Assembly (NCBI GenBank): GCA_035517775.1
Contig: DATIYF010000003.1
Location: forward strand, 1 to 64,000
Length of the DNA stretch: 64,000 bases
DNA from: DATIYF01 sp035517775
Lineage (GTDB): Bacteria; Acidobacteriota; Terriglobia; Terriglobales; Acidobacteriaceae
Direction of reading: 5' to 3'
Part shown: positions 52,729-60,621 of the stretch, piece by piece
Position numbering within the stretch: the stretch's first letter is position 1
How the letters are laid out: each line of letters starts with the position of its first letter
Position numbers and translations under genes: made by a program
Notes under the pieces: model-generated
What the model saw: the letters and a program-made list of their open reading frames with translations, nothing else
What the model was told of the DNA's origin: nothing
Database searches by the model: none

Positions 52729-52950
52729 TCAGCCCTGGGTGCGATCGAGAAACTCCGTCTGCCAGGCCATCTGGATCGCTTCCAGCTTGCCCTCGTTCGA
52801 CTTTTTGGGATCGTCTTTGAACTCAGCCAGCTCCGTCACATAACGATGCAGATCGGTGTAGCGCACCGCCAGCGGATCCAGGTCAGGATGCTTCTCGGAG
52901 AGCAGGATTCCAATGTCCTCGGCATCGTCCCAGGTCAAATCTTTCAGCAT
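52729..52950 (-). CDS. iscX: Fe-S assembly protein IscX
   Basis: 73 aa from ATG 52950 (GAGGAA upstream): MLKDLTWDDAEDIGILLSEKHPDLDPLAVRYTDLHRYVTEL..., the whole length of IscX (YfhJ). It is a small acidic protein that binds IscS and tunes cluster assembly, probably as an iron-dependent regulator. Last gene of the isc run, 100 bp after fdx. Confidence 0.93.
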   Translation of the reverse strand: MLKDLTWDDAEDIGILLSEKHPDLDPLAVRYTDLHRYVTELAEFKDDPKKSNEGKLEAIQMAWQTEFLDRTQG

Positions 52951-53050
52951 GGATGTTCCTCGAAAGCAGTCAGCGCTGGGCACCTGGCACTTAGCGCTTA
53001 GCCAATTCTGGCATCAACCGCAGTGGCCAAATGCCAATGCTGAGTGCGCT

Positions 53051-53464
53051 TCAGTGCCCCTCTTGCACGTAATTCCGGTTCCAGGCCGGAATTTCCACCA
53101 CGACTTTGCCGGGCTTGGTAATCACCGCCTGGCAGCCGAGACGCGAGTTTAACTGTAAATCGGCTGCCATGTCGAGCCGGTCGGCTTCGTCGTCATCCAT
53201 TTCCGAGAGATTTTCGGCGCCCTCCTTAACCCACACGTGGCAGGTAGTGCAGGCGCAGTTGCCGCCGCAGGCATGGTCGAGCGAAACCCCGTTGTTCAGC
53301 GCCACGTCAAGAATGGACTGCTCTTTACCGTGATCTTTGTAGGGCAGCTTGCCATGCTCGAACTGCACCGTCTTGCCCTCGGGCAGGAAGGTCACCTGCA
53401 CCGTATTTTCGCCGGGGGCCTCCACCGTGGCCGTTCCCCCGCCTTGTGTTTTCTCTTCCGCCAT
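53051..53464 (-). CDS. fdx: Isc-type [2Fe-2S] ferredoxin
   Basis: 137 aa from ATG 53464 (AGAGGTGATC upstream); the longer frame to 53506 is not needed. Cluster ligands Cys66, Cys72, Cys75 and Cys111 in CGGNCACTTCHVW and SRLGCQAV. It supplies electrons for cluster building on IscU. An N-terminal extension of about 20 residues is low-complexity. Confidence 0.94.
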   Translation of the reverse strand: MAEEKTQGGGTATVEAPGENTVQVTFLPEGKTVQFEHGKLPYKDHGKEQSILDVALNNGVSLDHACGGNCACTTCHVWVKEGAENLSEMDDDEADRLDMAADLQLNSRLGCQAVITKPGKVVVEIPAWNRNYVQEGH

Positions 53465-53652
53465 GATCACCTCTTGCCTGTCACCGATCGTGCTGAAATA
53501 CCTCAACCCTCATCCTGAGCGAAGCAAGAATCCGCGAAGCGTATTCTTGCGCAGTCGAAGGGTCCCTATATTCTTCGCCTGAATAAGCCGAATCAGGGAA
53601 TCCTCTCTGCTCAGGAGAACACCCACATTCGGGATGAGGGTGTCACGCATCA

Positions 53653-55554
53653 TCACTCAAACTCCGCCTTCGCCACCGGATGCGGCGCCGCCGGCCCTTC
53701 CCCCAAATCGGCTTCATCCATCGTCTTACCCTTGAGCGCCGTGGCCACCGCGCTATCCATCATCAGTTCCGCCAGGCGGGTCGTGGCCTGGTTCAGCGCA
53801 TCCACCGCCGCCCGGATCGCCTGGAAATCTTCTCCGCCTTTCACCTCGTTCAGCGATTTCTCCAGAGTCGCGATCTTCTTCTGCTCATCCCGGCCCAAGC
53901 CCTGCCATGCTCCGCTCTTCCTGCCCTTGACCAGCGCCGCCAGAATAGTTTCCGCCTCATTACGCGCCTCGATGATCTGCCGCTGGCGGAAATCCTCTTC
54001 CGCGTAGTCGAAGGAGTCGAGAATCATCCCTTCCACCTGGTCATCGGTCAGCCCGTAGCTCGGCTGCACTTCGATGTTCGCCTCTTTGCCGCTGCGCTGC
54101 TCGCGCGCCGAAACATGCAGAATGCCATTGGCATCAATCAGAAATTTCACTTCGATGCGCGGCATGCCCGCCGCCATGGGTGGAATGCCCTTCAGATCGA
54201 AGCGCGCCAGCGAGCGGCAGTCCTTGGCCAACTCGCGCTCCCCTTGCAGCACGTGGATGGCAACGTTGGCCTGCCCATCCACCTGCGTGGTGTAATACTG
54301 CGTGGCCGAGGCGGGAATGGTGGAGTTGCGCAGAATAATCTTGTCGGTCACGCCGCCCGCCACCTCAATGCCCAGCGAGAGCGGCGTGACATCGAGCAGC
54401 AGCATCTCTTTCGTGGCCTCCGAGCCGCCGCCCAGAATGTTCGCCTGCACCGCCGCGCCCAGCGCCACCACTTCATCCGGATTCAGACCGGTGTGCGGCT
54501 TGCGCCAGAACAGCTGCTCGGCTTCTGCCCGCACCCGCGGAATGCGCGTCGAGCCGCCCACCAGCACCACCTCGCCAATCTGGTCGGGCTTCAGGCCGGC
54601 ATCTTTCAAAGCCTGCCTGCAGGGCCCCACCGTGCGCTCAATGATGGGCTGAATCAAAGGCTCGAACTGCTCGCGCGTGAGTTCACGCTCGTAGCGCCTG
54701 CCGCCGGCGAGCGGCAGGTCAATCATGGCGGAAGTGTGCTCTGAAAGATGGATCTTGGCCTCGATCACGGCCTTGCGGATGGCCTGCACCGCGTCTGCGC
54801 TGCGTCGTACGTCCAGCCCCAGATCGCCCTGAATGTCGTCGAGCGCAATCGTGATCAGCAGGTTGTCAATGTCATCGCCCCCAAGGTGCGTGTCGCCGTT
54901 GGTCGCGATCACCTCGAAAATCCCGTCGTGCAGCTTGAGAATGGAGATATCAAAAGTTCCGCCCCCCAGGTCGTACACGGCGACAACTCCGTTCTGCTTT
55001 TTGTCGAGGCCGTAAGCCAGTGAGGCGGCCGTCGGCTCGTTCACCAGCCGCAGCACGTCCAGGCCCGCGATGCGCCCCGCGTCTTTCGTGGCCTGGCGCT
55101 GGGCATCGTTGAAGTAGGCCGGTACGGTGATGACAGCCTTGCTGACCGGCGCGCCAAAAAAACGCTCGGCGTTGCGCTTGAGCTGGCGAAGAATGAAGGC
55201 GGAAATCTCCGGCGGAGTGAACGTCCTGTCGCCCAGCTTGATGCGCAGCACTTCTCCCGGCTGCAGGTCCTCGGCCAGGCGGAAGGGAAAGAGCTTCAGC
55301 TCTTCCTGAATGTCCTCGATGCCGCGCCCCATCAGCCGCTTGATCGAATACACCGCCCGCTCGGGCGTTTCGATCAGATAGCGGCGCGCCGCGTTGCCCA
55401 CAATGATCTGATCGCGTTCATCCAGCGCCACCACCGACGGCACCAGGTTCGAGCCGTCTTCCCCCGGAATCACGACCGGGCTCTCCCCCTGCATGTAGGC
55501 CACGAGAGAGTTCGTGGTTCCCAGGTCAATGCCGACAATGTGATCTGTGGACAT
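53653..55554 (-). CDS. hscA: Hsp70 chaperone HscA
   Basis: 633 aa. Hsp70 signatures: GIDLGTTNSLVAY (N-terminus), VYDLGGGTFDISIL and VVLVGGSTRIPRVR; a substrate-binding domain with LLDVTPLSLGIEVAGG. It lies between hscB and fdx, and the length and context set it apart from DnaK. It uses ATP to release Fe-S clusters from IscU, recognising the LPPVK motif, which is present in this IscU. Confidence 0.93.
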   Translation of the reverse strand: MSTDHIVGIDLGTTNSLVAYMQGESPVVIPGEDGSNLVPSVVALDERDQIIVGNAARRYLIETPERAVYSIKRLMGRGIEDIQEELKLFPFRLAEDLQPGEVLRIKLGDRTFTPPEISAFILRQLKRNAERFFGAPVSKAVITVPAYFNDAQRQATKDAGRIAGLDVLRLVNEPTAASLAYGLDKKQNGVVAVYDLGGGTFDISILKLHDGIFEVIATNGDTHLGGDDIDNLLITIALDDIQGDLGLDVRRSADAVQAIRKAVIEAKIHLSEHTSAMIDLPLAGGRRYERELTREQFEPLIQPIIERTVGPCRQALKDAGLKPDQIGEVVLVGGSTRIPRVRAEAEQLFWRKPHTGLNPDEVVALGAAVQANILGGGSEATKEMLLLDVTPLSLGIEVAGGVTDKIILRNSTIPASATQYYTTQVDGQANVAIHVLQGERELAKDCRSLARFDLKGIPPMAAGMPRIEVKFLIDANGILHVSAREQRSGKEANIEVQPSYGLTDDQVEGMILDSFDYAEEDFRQRQIIEARNEAETILAALVKGRKSGAWQGLGRDEQKKIATLEKSLNEVKGGEDFQAIRAAVDALNQATTRLAELMMDSAVATALKGKTMDEADLGEGPAAPHPVAKAEFE

Positions 55555-55660
55555 AAAGCAATCAGCAAGCAGGCGCTCAGTCAGCTTTTAGCACTTGGCC
55601 GTTCGGGTTCTCGCCAGATCCCAGCAAACACCGGACGGCCAAATGCCAAGTGCTAAAGGG

Positions 55661-56446
55661 CTAACTGCCGGTCTCCAATACCTCCTCCACCGTCCTTACC
55701 AGGTTGCGGATGTAGTTTCTCCGGTTCAGCAAATCCACCATCTTGTCGCGCACCACGGCGCATTTCATCTCGGGTATAGCGTGCTCCGCTGAGGCTCCCA
55801 CCAGCTTGTCCCATTCGTGCCAGTAGCCCTTCAACTCGCTCATGAGCTCATCGAACTGGTGCTCCAGCTTGGCCTTCTGCTGCTCCAGCTCTTTGGTCAG
55901 CTCGGGGTCGCTCTCCCCCATCTTCTTGTTCATGCGCGCCTCTTCCAGCTGCATGTTGAGCTCGAAGATCTCCTCCAGCATGGCCGGAGGAATCACCTGC
56001 TGCTTCAGTTCGCCCTTGGCCCGTGCCTCCTCGCTAGCGATCTTGGATTGCTCCTCCAGTTCCACTCCTTCGAGCTTCAGCAAATACTCGGTGCGGCGGA
56101 TCGGGTCCCGCAGCACGCGGTAGGCGTCGTTCAGATGCGAACTCTGCTCCAGGCTCCACTCCCGCTCGCGGCTGTCGGCCCGGGCATACAGATCAGGATG
56201 CAGCTTGCGGCTCAAGTCATAGAAATCGCGCTCCAGCCGGGCCATGTCGAGATCGAGTTTGCGCGGCAGGCCGAAAAAAGCGAAGTAGTCCACCGGCATC
56301 GGCGGCTGCACCTTGCCGCAGGCGCCGCAGAACTGGGCCGCCCGCTGGTCGCCGCACGACCAGCAGGCCGTGCCGCTCAGCGCCTCGCTGGAAACCGCTG
56401 TCTTGGGTGCTTCAGTCGCCATGCAATTCCACGCCGGCTCACTCAT
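55661..56446 (-). CDS. hscB: co-chaperone HscB with N-terminal zinc motif
   Basis: About 261 aa from ATG 56446; ATG 56422 is an alternative, and a frame to 56563 runs through a repeat element. A CWSCGDQRAAQFCGAC zinc-binding motif (as in eukaryotic and some bacterial HscB) precedes a J-domain (DYFAFFGLPRKLDLDMARLERDFYDLSRKLHPDLYARADSREREWSLEQSSHLNDAYRVLRDP) with the HPD triad. The C-terminal helical domain binds IscU. It stimulates HscA. No good Shine-Dalgarno is seen, perhaps because of the adjacent repeat. Confidence 0.9.
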   Translation of the reverse strand: MSEPAWNCMATEAPKTAVSSEALSGTACWSCGDQRAAQFCGACGKVQPPMPVDYFAFFGLPRKLDLDMARLERDFYDLSRKLHPDLYARADSREREWSLEQSSHLNDAYRVLRDPIRRTEYLLKLEGVELEEQSKIASEEARAKGELKQQVIPPAMLEEIFELNMQLEEARMNKKMGESDPELTKELEQQKAKLEHQFDELMSELKGYWHEWDKLVGASAEHAIPEMKCAVVRDKMVDLLNRRNYIRNLVRTVEEVLETGS

Positions 56447-56448
56447 CG

Positions 56449-56561
56449 GGGGCGGACACTTTTCTCCGCCGGCAAACTGTTCGGGGCAGCGGGCTTTGTG
56501 GAAAGACCGCACGGGCTCGACGGACACAAATCCGGATGTGGCGGAAAGGAGTGTCCGCCCC
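56449..56561. mobile_element. 113-bp inverted-repeat element (MITE/REP-like) between iscA and hscB
   Basis: The 22-bp ends (56449-56470 and 56540-56561) are inverted copies with three mismatches; both outer arms read GGGGCGGACACT inward. No ORF for a transposase is inside. The left end lies 2 bp from the hscB start codon and the right end 9 bp from the iscA stop, so it fills the gap in an otherwise tight operon. Confidence 0.55.
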
Positions 56562-56570
56562 ACACGGCTT

Positions 56571-56945
56571 TCAACCTGAGAACGACGTTCCGCACCCGCA
56601 CGACTTCGAGCTATTCGGATTCACGAACACGAAGCCCTGCTGCATCAGGGTTTCCTGGTAATCGAGCGTCATGCCGTGCAGGTAGATGAACGATTTGGGG
56701 TCCACGAAAACCCGCACGCCGCTGAACTCGAAGATGCGGTCGCGCTCCCGTGGCTGCGTGTCAAAGCGGATGTTGTAGCTCAGGCCCGAGCACCCGCCGC
56801 CTTGCACACCCAGCCGCAGCCCGCCCTGCTCCGGCGAAATGTTTTCTTTCGCCATCGCCGAGCGGATCCTGGCCACCGCCTTTTCCGTCACCTGAATGCC
56901 CTTGGCCGGGGCGATCTTCGGCGCATCTTCCGCAATCGTCGTCAT
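56571..56945 (-). CDS. iscA: A-type Fe-S carrier IscA
   Basis: 124 aa. The three conserved cysteines are Cys52 (GGGCSGLSY), Cys116 and Cys118 (SCGCGTSF). IscA takes iron or clusters and passes them to target proteins. It starts 14 bp after the iscU stop. An extra ~17 residues at the N-terminus precede the usual VTEKA start of the domain. Confidence 0.94.
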   Translation of the reverse strand: MTTIAEDAPKIAPAKGIQVTEKAVARIRSAMAKENISPEQGGLRLGVQGGGCSGLSYNIRFDTQPRERDRIFEFSGVRVFVDPKSFIYLHGMTLDYQETLMQQGFVFVNPNSSKSCGCGTSFSG

Positions 56946-56959
56946 CTTCGACCCGATTC

Positions 56960-57373
56960 TTACTTGGCCGCCACCGCCTCCGGTTTGGGGGCTTCCTGCT
57001 TCTTCTTCCAGTCGTGGATCGCCGCCCGGATGGCGTCTTCCGCCAGCACCGAGCAGTGAATCTTCACCGGAGGCAGCGAGAGCTCCTTCACAATGTCGGT
57101 GTTCTTGATTGCCAGCGCCTCATCCACCGTCTTGCCCTTCACCCACTCGGTGGCCAGCGAAGACGAGGCAATGGCCGAGCCGCAACCGAAGGTCTTGAAT
57201 TTCGCCTCCTCGATCACGCTGGTCTGCGGGTTCACCCGAATCTGCAGCTTCATTACGTCGCCGCACTCAGGCGCGCCCACCAGGCCGGTGCCAACCTCGG
57301 GGCTGTTCTTGTCCATTGACCCGACATTGCGGGGATTGTTGTAATGGTCTATGACCTTATCGCTGTATGCCAT
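56960..57373 (-). CDS. iscU: Fe-S scaffold protein IscU
   Basis: 137 aa. All cluster ligands are present: Cys37 with Asp39 (ECGD), Cys64 (FGCGSAIASSS) and Cys107 (IHCSVLAED), as is the HscA-binding LPPVK motif (100-104). It builds [2Fe-2S] clusters with sulfur from IscS. This complete copy contrasts with the altered paralogue at 2614-3000. Confidence 0.96.
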   Translation of the reverse strand: MAYSDKVIDHYNNPRNVGSMDKNSPEVGTGLVGAPECGDVMKLQIRVNPQTSVIEEAKFKTFGCGSAIASSSLATEWVKGKTVDEALAIKNTDIVKELSLPPVKIHCSVLAEDAIRAAIHDWKKKQEAPKPEAVAAK

Positions 57374-57451
57374 GACTGGTTTTTCTCCTGAAAATCGGCG
57401 TTCTCGAACCCGTAATTAAGCTCCTGAATTCACACTGACAGCAGGAGGCGC

Positions 57452-58717
57452 CTACTCCGCCGCCCACTTCACCGTTTTCAAATCAATTCCTTCCTTCGCC
57501 ATCTCGTAGAGCGGGGAGAGCTCGCGCAGCTTGCTGACTGTCTCCACCACGCGGTCGGCCACGTAATCCACCTCGGCCTCGGTATTGAAGCGCCCCAGCC
57601 CGAAGCGAATCGAGCTGTGCGCCAGATCGTCGCCCGCACCCAGCGCCTTCAACACATACGATGGCTCAAGCGTCGCCGAGGTGCACGCCGATCCGCTCGA
57701 AACCGCCACATCGTTAATGCCCATGAGAAGCGACTCGCCTTCCACGTAAGCGAAGCTGATGTTGATGTTGCCCGGCAGCCGGTGCTCCATGGAGCCGTTG
57801 ATATAGGTCTCATCCAGGCGGCTCATGATGCTGTCGCGCAGCCGGTTGCGCAGCCCCGCCAGCCGGCAGGACTCAGTCGGCATTTCTTCCTGGCACAAAG
57901 CGCAGGCTTTACCCAGGCCCACAATGCCGGGCACATTCAGCGTGCCCGAACGCATACCGCGCTCGTGCCCGCCGCCGTCAATGAGAGCGGAAAGCTGCAC
58001 CCGCGGGTTCTTGCGCCGCACATACAGCGCGCCCACGCCCTTGGGCCCGTACATCTTGTGGGCTGAGATCGAAGCCAGATCAAGGTTCTGCTTGCTTACG
58101 TCAATCGGGACCTTGCCCACTGCCTGGGTGGCATCGGTGTGGAAAATCACCCCGCGCTCGTGACAGAGCTTGCCGATCTCCGCGATCGGCTGCAGCACGC
58201 CGATCTCATTGTTCGCCGCCATGATGGTCACCAGAATGGTCTTGTCATCCATGGCCCGCTTCAGGTCGTCCAGATCAATCAGCCCGTCTTTCTGCACCGG
58301 CAGGTAAGTCACGCGGTAGCCGTATTTCTCCAGGCGCTTACAGGTATCGAGCACGGCCTTGTGCTCGGTCACCGCGGTGATGATGTGATTTCCCTTCTCC
58401 TTGTACATTTCGGCGGCGCCCTTGATGGCCAGGTTGTCGCTCTCGGTCGCGCCTGAGGTGAAGATGATCTCTTTGGCAGTCGCCCCGATCAGCTTGGCGA
58501 TCTGCGCCCTTGCCTGCTCTACGCCTTCTTCCGCCGCCCAGCCAAAGGCGTGGTTGCGGCTGGCCGCGTTGCCGAACTTTTCCATGAAATAGGGCAGCAT
58601 CTCTTCCAGCACCCGCGGATCCATGGGTGTGGTGGCGTGGTTGTCCATATAAATGGGCAGTTTTATCCCCAGCGGTGCAATGTGCTCCTGGGGAAGGGTC
58701 TTGACGTCCGTGCTCAT
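57452..58717 (-). CDS. iscS: cysteine desulfurase IscS
   Basis: 421 aa with GGAGACGG before the ATG. PLP lysine in SISAHKMYGPKGVGALY, active cysteine in SGSACTSATLEPSYVL, and the start of the fold at IYMDNHATTPMDPRVLEEMLPYF. It takes sulfur from cysteine for Fe-S clusters and thio-cofactors. A 16-residue N-terminal extension precedes the domain. 79 bp before iscU. Confidence 0.96.
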   Translation of the reverse strand: MSTDVKTLPQEHIAPLGIKLPIYMDNHATTPMDPRVLEEMLPYFMEKFGNAASRNHAFGWAAEEGVEQARAQIAKLIGATAKEIIFTSGATESDNLAIKGAAEMYKEKGNHIITAVTEHKAVLDTCKRLEKYGYRVTYLPVQKDGLIDLDDLKRAMDDKTILVTIMAANNEIGVLQPIAEIGKLCHERGVIFHTDATQAVGKVPIDVSKQNLDLASISAHKMYGPKGVGALYVRRKNPRVQLSALIDGGGHERGMRSGTLNVPGIVGLGKACALCQEEMPTESCRLAGLRNRLRDSIMSRLDETYINGSMEHRLPGNINISFAYVEGESLLMGINDVAVSSGSACTSATLEPSYVLKALGAGDDLAHSSIRFGLGRFNTEAEVDYVADRVVETVSKLRELSPLYEMAKEGIDLKTVKWAAE

Positions 58718-58768
58718 GATTCCGTCTCCTGAATTAACTCCGCGTCTGAATCTCTGGGTTGCTCTGGC

Positions 58769-59227
58769 CTATTGAATCTTGATCAGCTCCGCTGCCACCT
58801 TGGATTCTGCTTCCACCGCATCCGATTCGTCCTTCATCGCCGAAATCGTGATGCTGCGCAGCACATCTTCAATGCTCTGGTTCACCCGCCGCAGCGGCTC
58901 GCGGATAGTGCAATGCTCGCTTTGCCCGCATTCGCCGCGCACCGTGATGCACGAGGTGATAAACAGCGGCCCGTCAATCGCGCGGATTACCTCATAGGCG
59001 GTAATCTTCGCGGCATCGCGGGCCAGGGTGTAGCCGCCGTTGGTTCCGTGCTGCGAATGCAGCAGCCCGGCCTTCACCAGGCGCTGCAGCACCTTCGCCA
59101 GCAGTTCCTGAGGGATGGCATAGGCGTCGGCAACATCTTTGGCGCTGCATGCGCCCTCCGGCGCGCGCTCGGCCAGGTGCTTCATCGCCATCAAACCGTA
59201 ATCGGCCTTCTTACTCAGCCTGAGCAT
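58769..59227 (-). CDS. iscR: Rrf2-family regulator IscR
   Basis: 152 aa from ATG 59227 (MLRLSKKADYGLMAMKHLAE). Winged helix in the first 65 residues; cluster ligands Cys93, Cys100 and Cys106 (CITVRGECGQSEHC), close to 92/98/104 in E. coli IscR. With a [2Fe-2S] cluster it represses the isc operon. An IscR type-1-like palindrome lies 11 bp before its start. First gene of the isc run. Confidence 0.92.
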   Translation of the reverse strand: MLRLSKKADYGLMAMKHLAERAPEGACSAKDVADAYAIPQELLAKVLQRLVKAGLLHSQHGTNGGYTLARDAAKITAYEVIRAIDGPLFITSCITVRGECGQSEHCTIREPLRRVNQSIEDVLRSITISAMKDESDAVEAESKVAAELIKIQ

Positions 59228-59237
59228 GCCACCCCGA

Positions 59238-59262
59238 ATATCCGACTGCTTCAGTCGTATAT
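59238..59262. promoter_or_regulatory. IscR type-1-like operator
   Basis: A 25-bp near-palindrome: ATA-N3-GACTG-N3-CAGTC-N3-TAT. It fits the E. coli IscR type-1 consensus (ATASYYGACTRWWWYAGTCRRSTAT) at most fixed positions. It lies just downstream of the -10 box, between promoter and start codon, so binding would block transcription. Confidence 0.75.
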
Positions 59263-59267
59263 CGTTG

Positions 59268-59296
59268 ATTGTAGCCACCCTTTGCTGTGAGCGCAA
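59268..59296 (-). promoter_or_regulatory. promoter of the isc operon
   Basis: On the reverse strand TTGCGC (59296-59291) and TACAAT (59273-59268) are 17 bp apart. The expected start point falls inside the IscR-like operator. Confidence 0.65.
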
Positions 59297-59475
59297 GGGC
59301 TTGCATCCATTTGCGGGATCTGCAAGCGAACGGTAAATTATGGCAGCTGAATGGGTTATGCCTTTACGATCATTTCGGTCGGATATTTTTTAATCTCGCC
59401 GCCCTTTAGGGTTGCAAGACGCTGCGGCCCCATGCGATGCTCCCCCAGGTTCCAGGGCGGCTTACCCTTGGGACT

Positions 59476-59503
59476 TGACAACATTATGGGCCGTTCTAAA
59501 ATA
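59476..59503 (+). promoter_or_regulatory. strong sigma-70-type promoter
   Basis: A consensus TTGACA (59476-59481) and TAAAAT (59498-59503) are 16 bp apart. Transcription would start near 59510, about 50 nt before the small zinc-ribbon gene. This is the best promoter match in the window. Confidence 0.65.
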
Positions 59504-59561
59504 CGGCCAATTTCCGGTGATTTTCCCTGGGACCCGCTCGGGCCCTTCGCCGACCGGATTT

Positions 59562-59756
59562 ATGACTTCCATCCCGCCGACTCCATCCCACGACAAGAGC
59601 AAACGCACGGCGGCGTGCAAGCACCCGCGTGTGCAGATCGTCTCCCGCGACGAGGATGCCGAATTCGTGGAATGCCTGGAGTGTGGCGAGATTTTCGATT
59701 CCAGTGAGTTCAAGGACATGAGTATCGAAGAGACCAAGCTGAAAGAGGAAGGCTGA
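59562..59756 (+). CDS. small zinc-ribbon-like protein
   Basis: 64 aa from ATG 59562, the first start after the promoter at 59476-59503; a longer frame to 59412 would cross that promoter. CKH and ECLECGEIF provide three Cys and one His that may bind zinc; the C-terminus is acidic (SIEETKLKEEG). No clear Shine-Dalgarno. Family unknown to me. Confidence 0.6.
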   Translation: MTSIPPTPSHDKSKRTAACKHPRVQIVSRDEDAEFVECLECGEIFDSSEFKDMSIEETKLKEEG

Positions 59757-59933
59757 GCTGCCCGCTCTCGATTGCGCTCCAATGAGTGATTACTACCAGG
59801 CCATAGGATTCCCGCCACTAAGTAACCTTTCCGTGACCAACGTAATACGTCGTCAACTGTATGACCTTGTTGCTGCATTAACGTTTTGTTAACTTTGCGG
59901 CTAAGGGGGATTTTCTTTGCAGCGGAGAGCCAG

Positions 59934-60326
59934 ATGTCACACGTAGCGCTGGTGGTGGATGACTCCATGCTCATCCGGCACACAGTATGCCGATTTCTGG
60001 AAGAGCGCGGCTTTCAGGTGGAGTCTGCCTCCAACGGGCAGCATGCCCTGGAAATCCTCGAACGGATCCAACCCCATATCATCATTACGGACATGCAGAT
60101 GCCGAAGATGGACGGCAGCGAGTTGATCACGGCGCTCAAGAGCCAGCCGCGCACGTGCGAGATTCCGGTGGTGATTGTCGCCGGCCGGCAGAGCGGCTTC
60201 GAGAACAAGGAAAAGCGCGCGAACTTCGCCATCTTCAAAGACATTGACATCGAAGAGCAGCTGGCCAAGGCGCTGGAGGTCCTCATGGGAATTCCGGCGG
60301 CCAAGGCGGAAGCCTCAGGCAACTAG
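59934..60326 (+). CDS. single-domain response regulator (CheY-like)
   Basis: 130 aa from ATG 59934, with GGAGAGCC before it. Receiver domain only: VVDDSMLIRHTV (acidic pair), phospho-Asp in IIITDMQMPKMDG. The usual KPF lysine near the C-terminus is changed to KDI (FAIFKDIDIEEQ), keeping a lysine. With no output domain it would act through protein contacts. No kinase is adjacent. Confidence 0.88.
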   Translation: MSHVALVVDDSMLIRHTVCRFLEERGFQVESASNGQHALEILERIQPHIIITDMQMPKMDGSELITALKSQPRTCEIPVVIVAGRQSGFENKEKRANFAIFKDIDIEEQLAKALEVLMGIPAAKAEASGN

Positions 60327-60621
60327 TTCCGGCGGTCTTCAAAGGCAGAATCCGGGCCGCTACGCCAGCGGGTTGGAGCTGCGCCGATCTCTCAATTTCA
60401 CAATCTTCGTTTGCTCCCCGATACGTCTGGGGCGCTCTTATCGGCGTACCGTTCCTCTGGTAGGTGGCGTCGCTATCCGGGCCCCTCGATGTCAGAGCAG
60501 GAAGCCACCCAGATCGTCCCTGCCTGGATGATCCGTTTAGCCGTGCGCGGGTTTGCCGTCTGGAGGCTTTACGAGGCCCTGGCCGGGTGCTGGAAGAACC
60601 TCAGGTGAGAAGTCGTGGAGA
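60327..60621. other. intergenic region
   Basis: 295 bp between the response regulator and the M23 peptidase (both ends are stops). A 39-codon frame (60489-60608, MSEQEATQIVPAWMIRL...) lacks a Shine-Dalgarno and is not called. No terminator is evident. Confidence 0.4.

Noticed and set aside
56422..56563. Longer N-terminus for HscB (GRTLLSATSGF...)
   Set aside because: That stretch is translation of the inverted-repeat element between iscA and hscB, not part of the HscB family.
59878..59892. TTAAC-N5-GTTAA inverted repeat before the lone response regulator
   Set aside because: Short and AT-rich; such a match is likely by chance, and there is no second copy.
60489..60608. 39-codon frame MSEQEATQIVPAWMIRL
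   Set aside because: No Shine-Dalgarno or promoter; lies in a gap between two stops. Kept only as a remark on the intergenic region.
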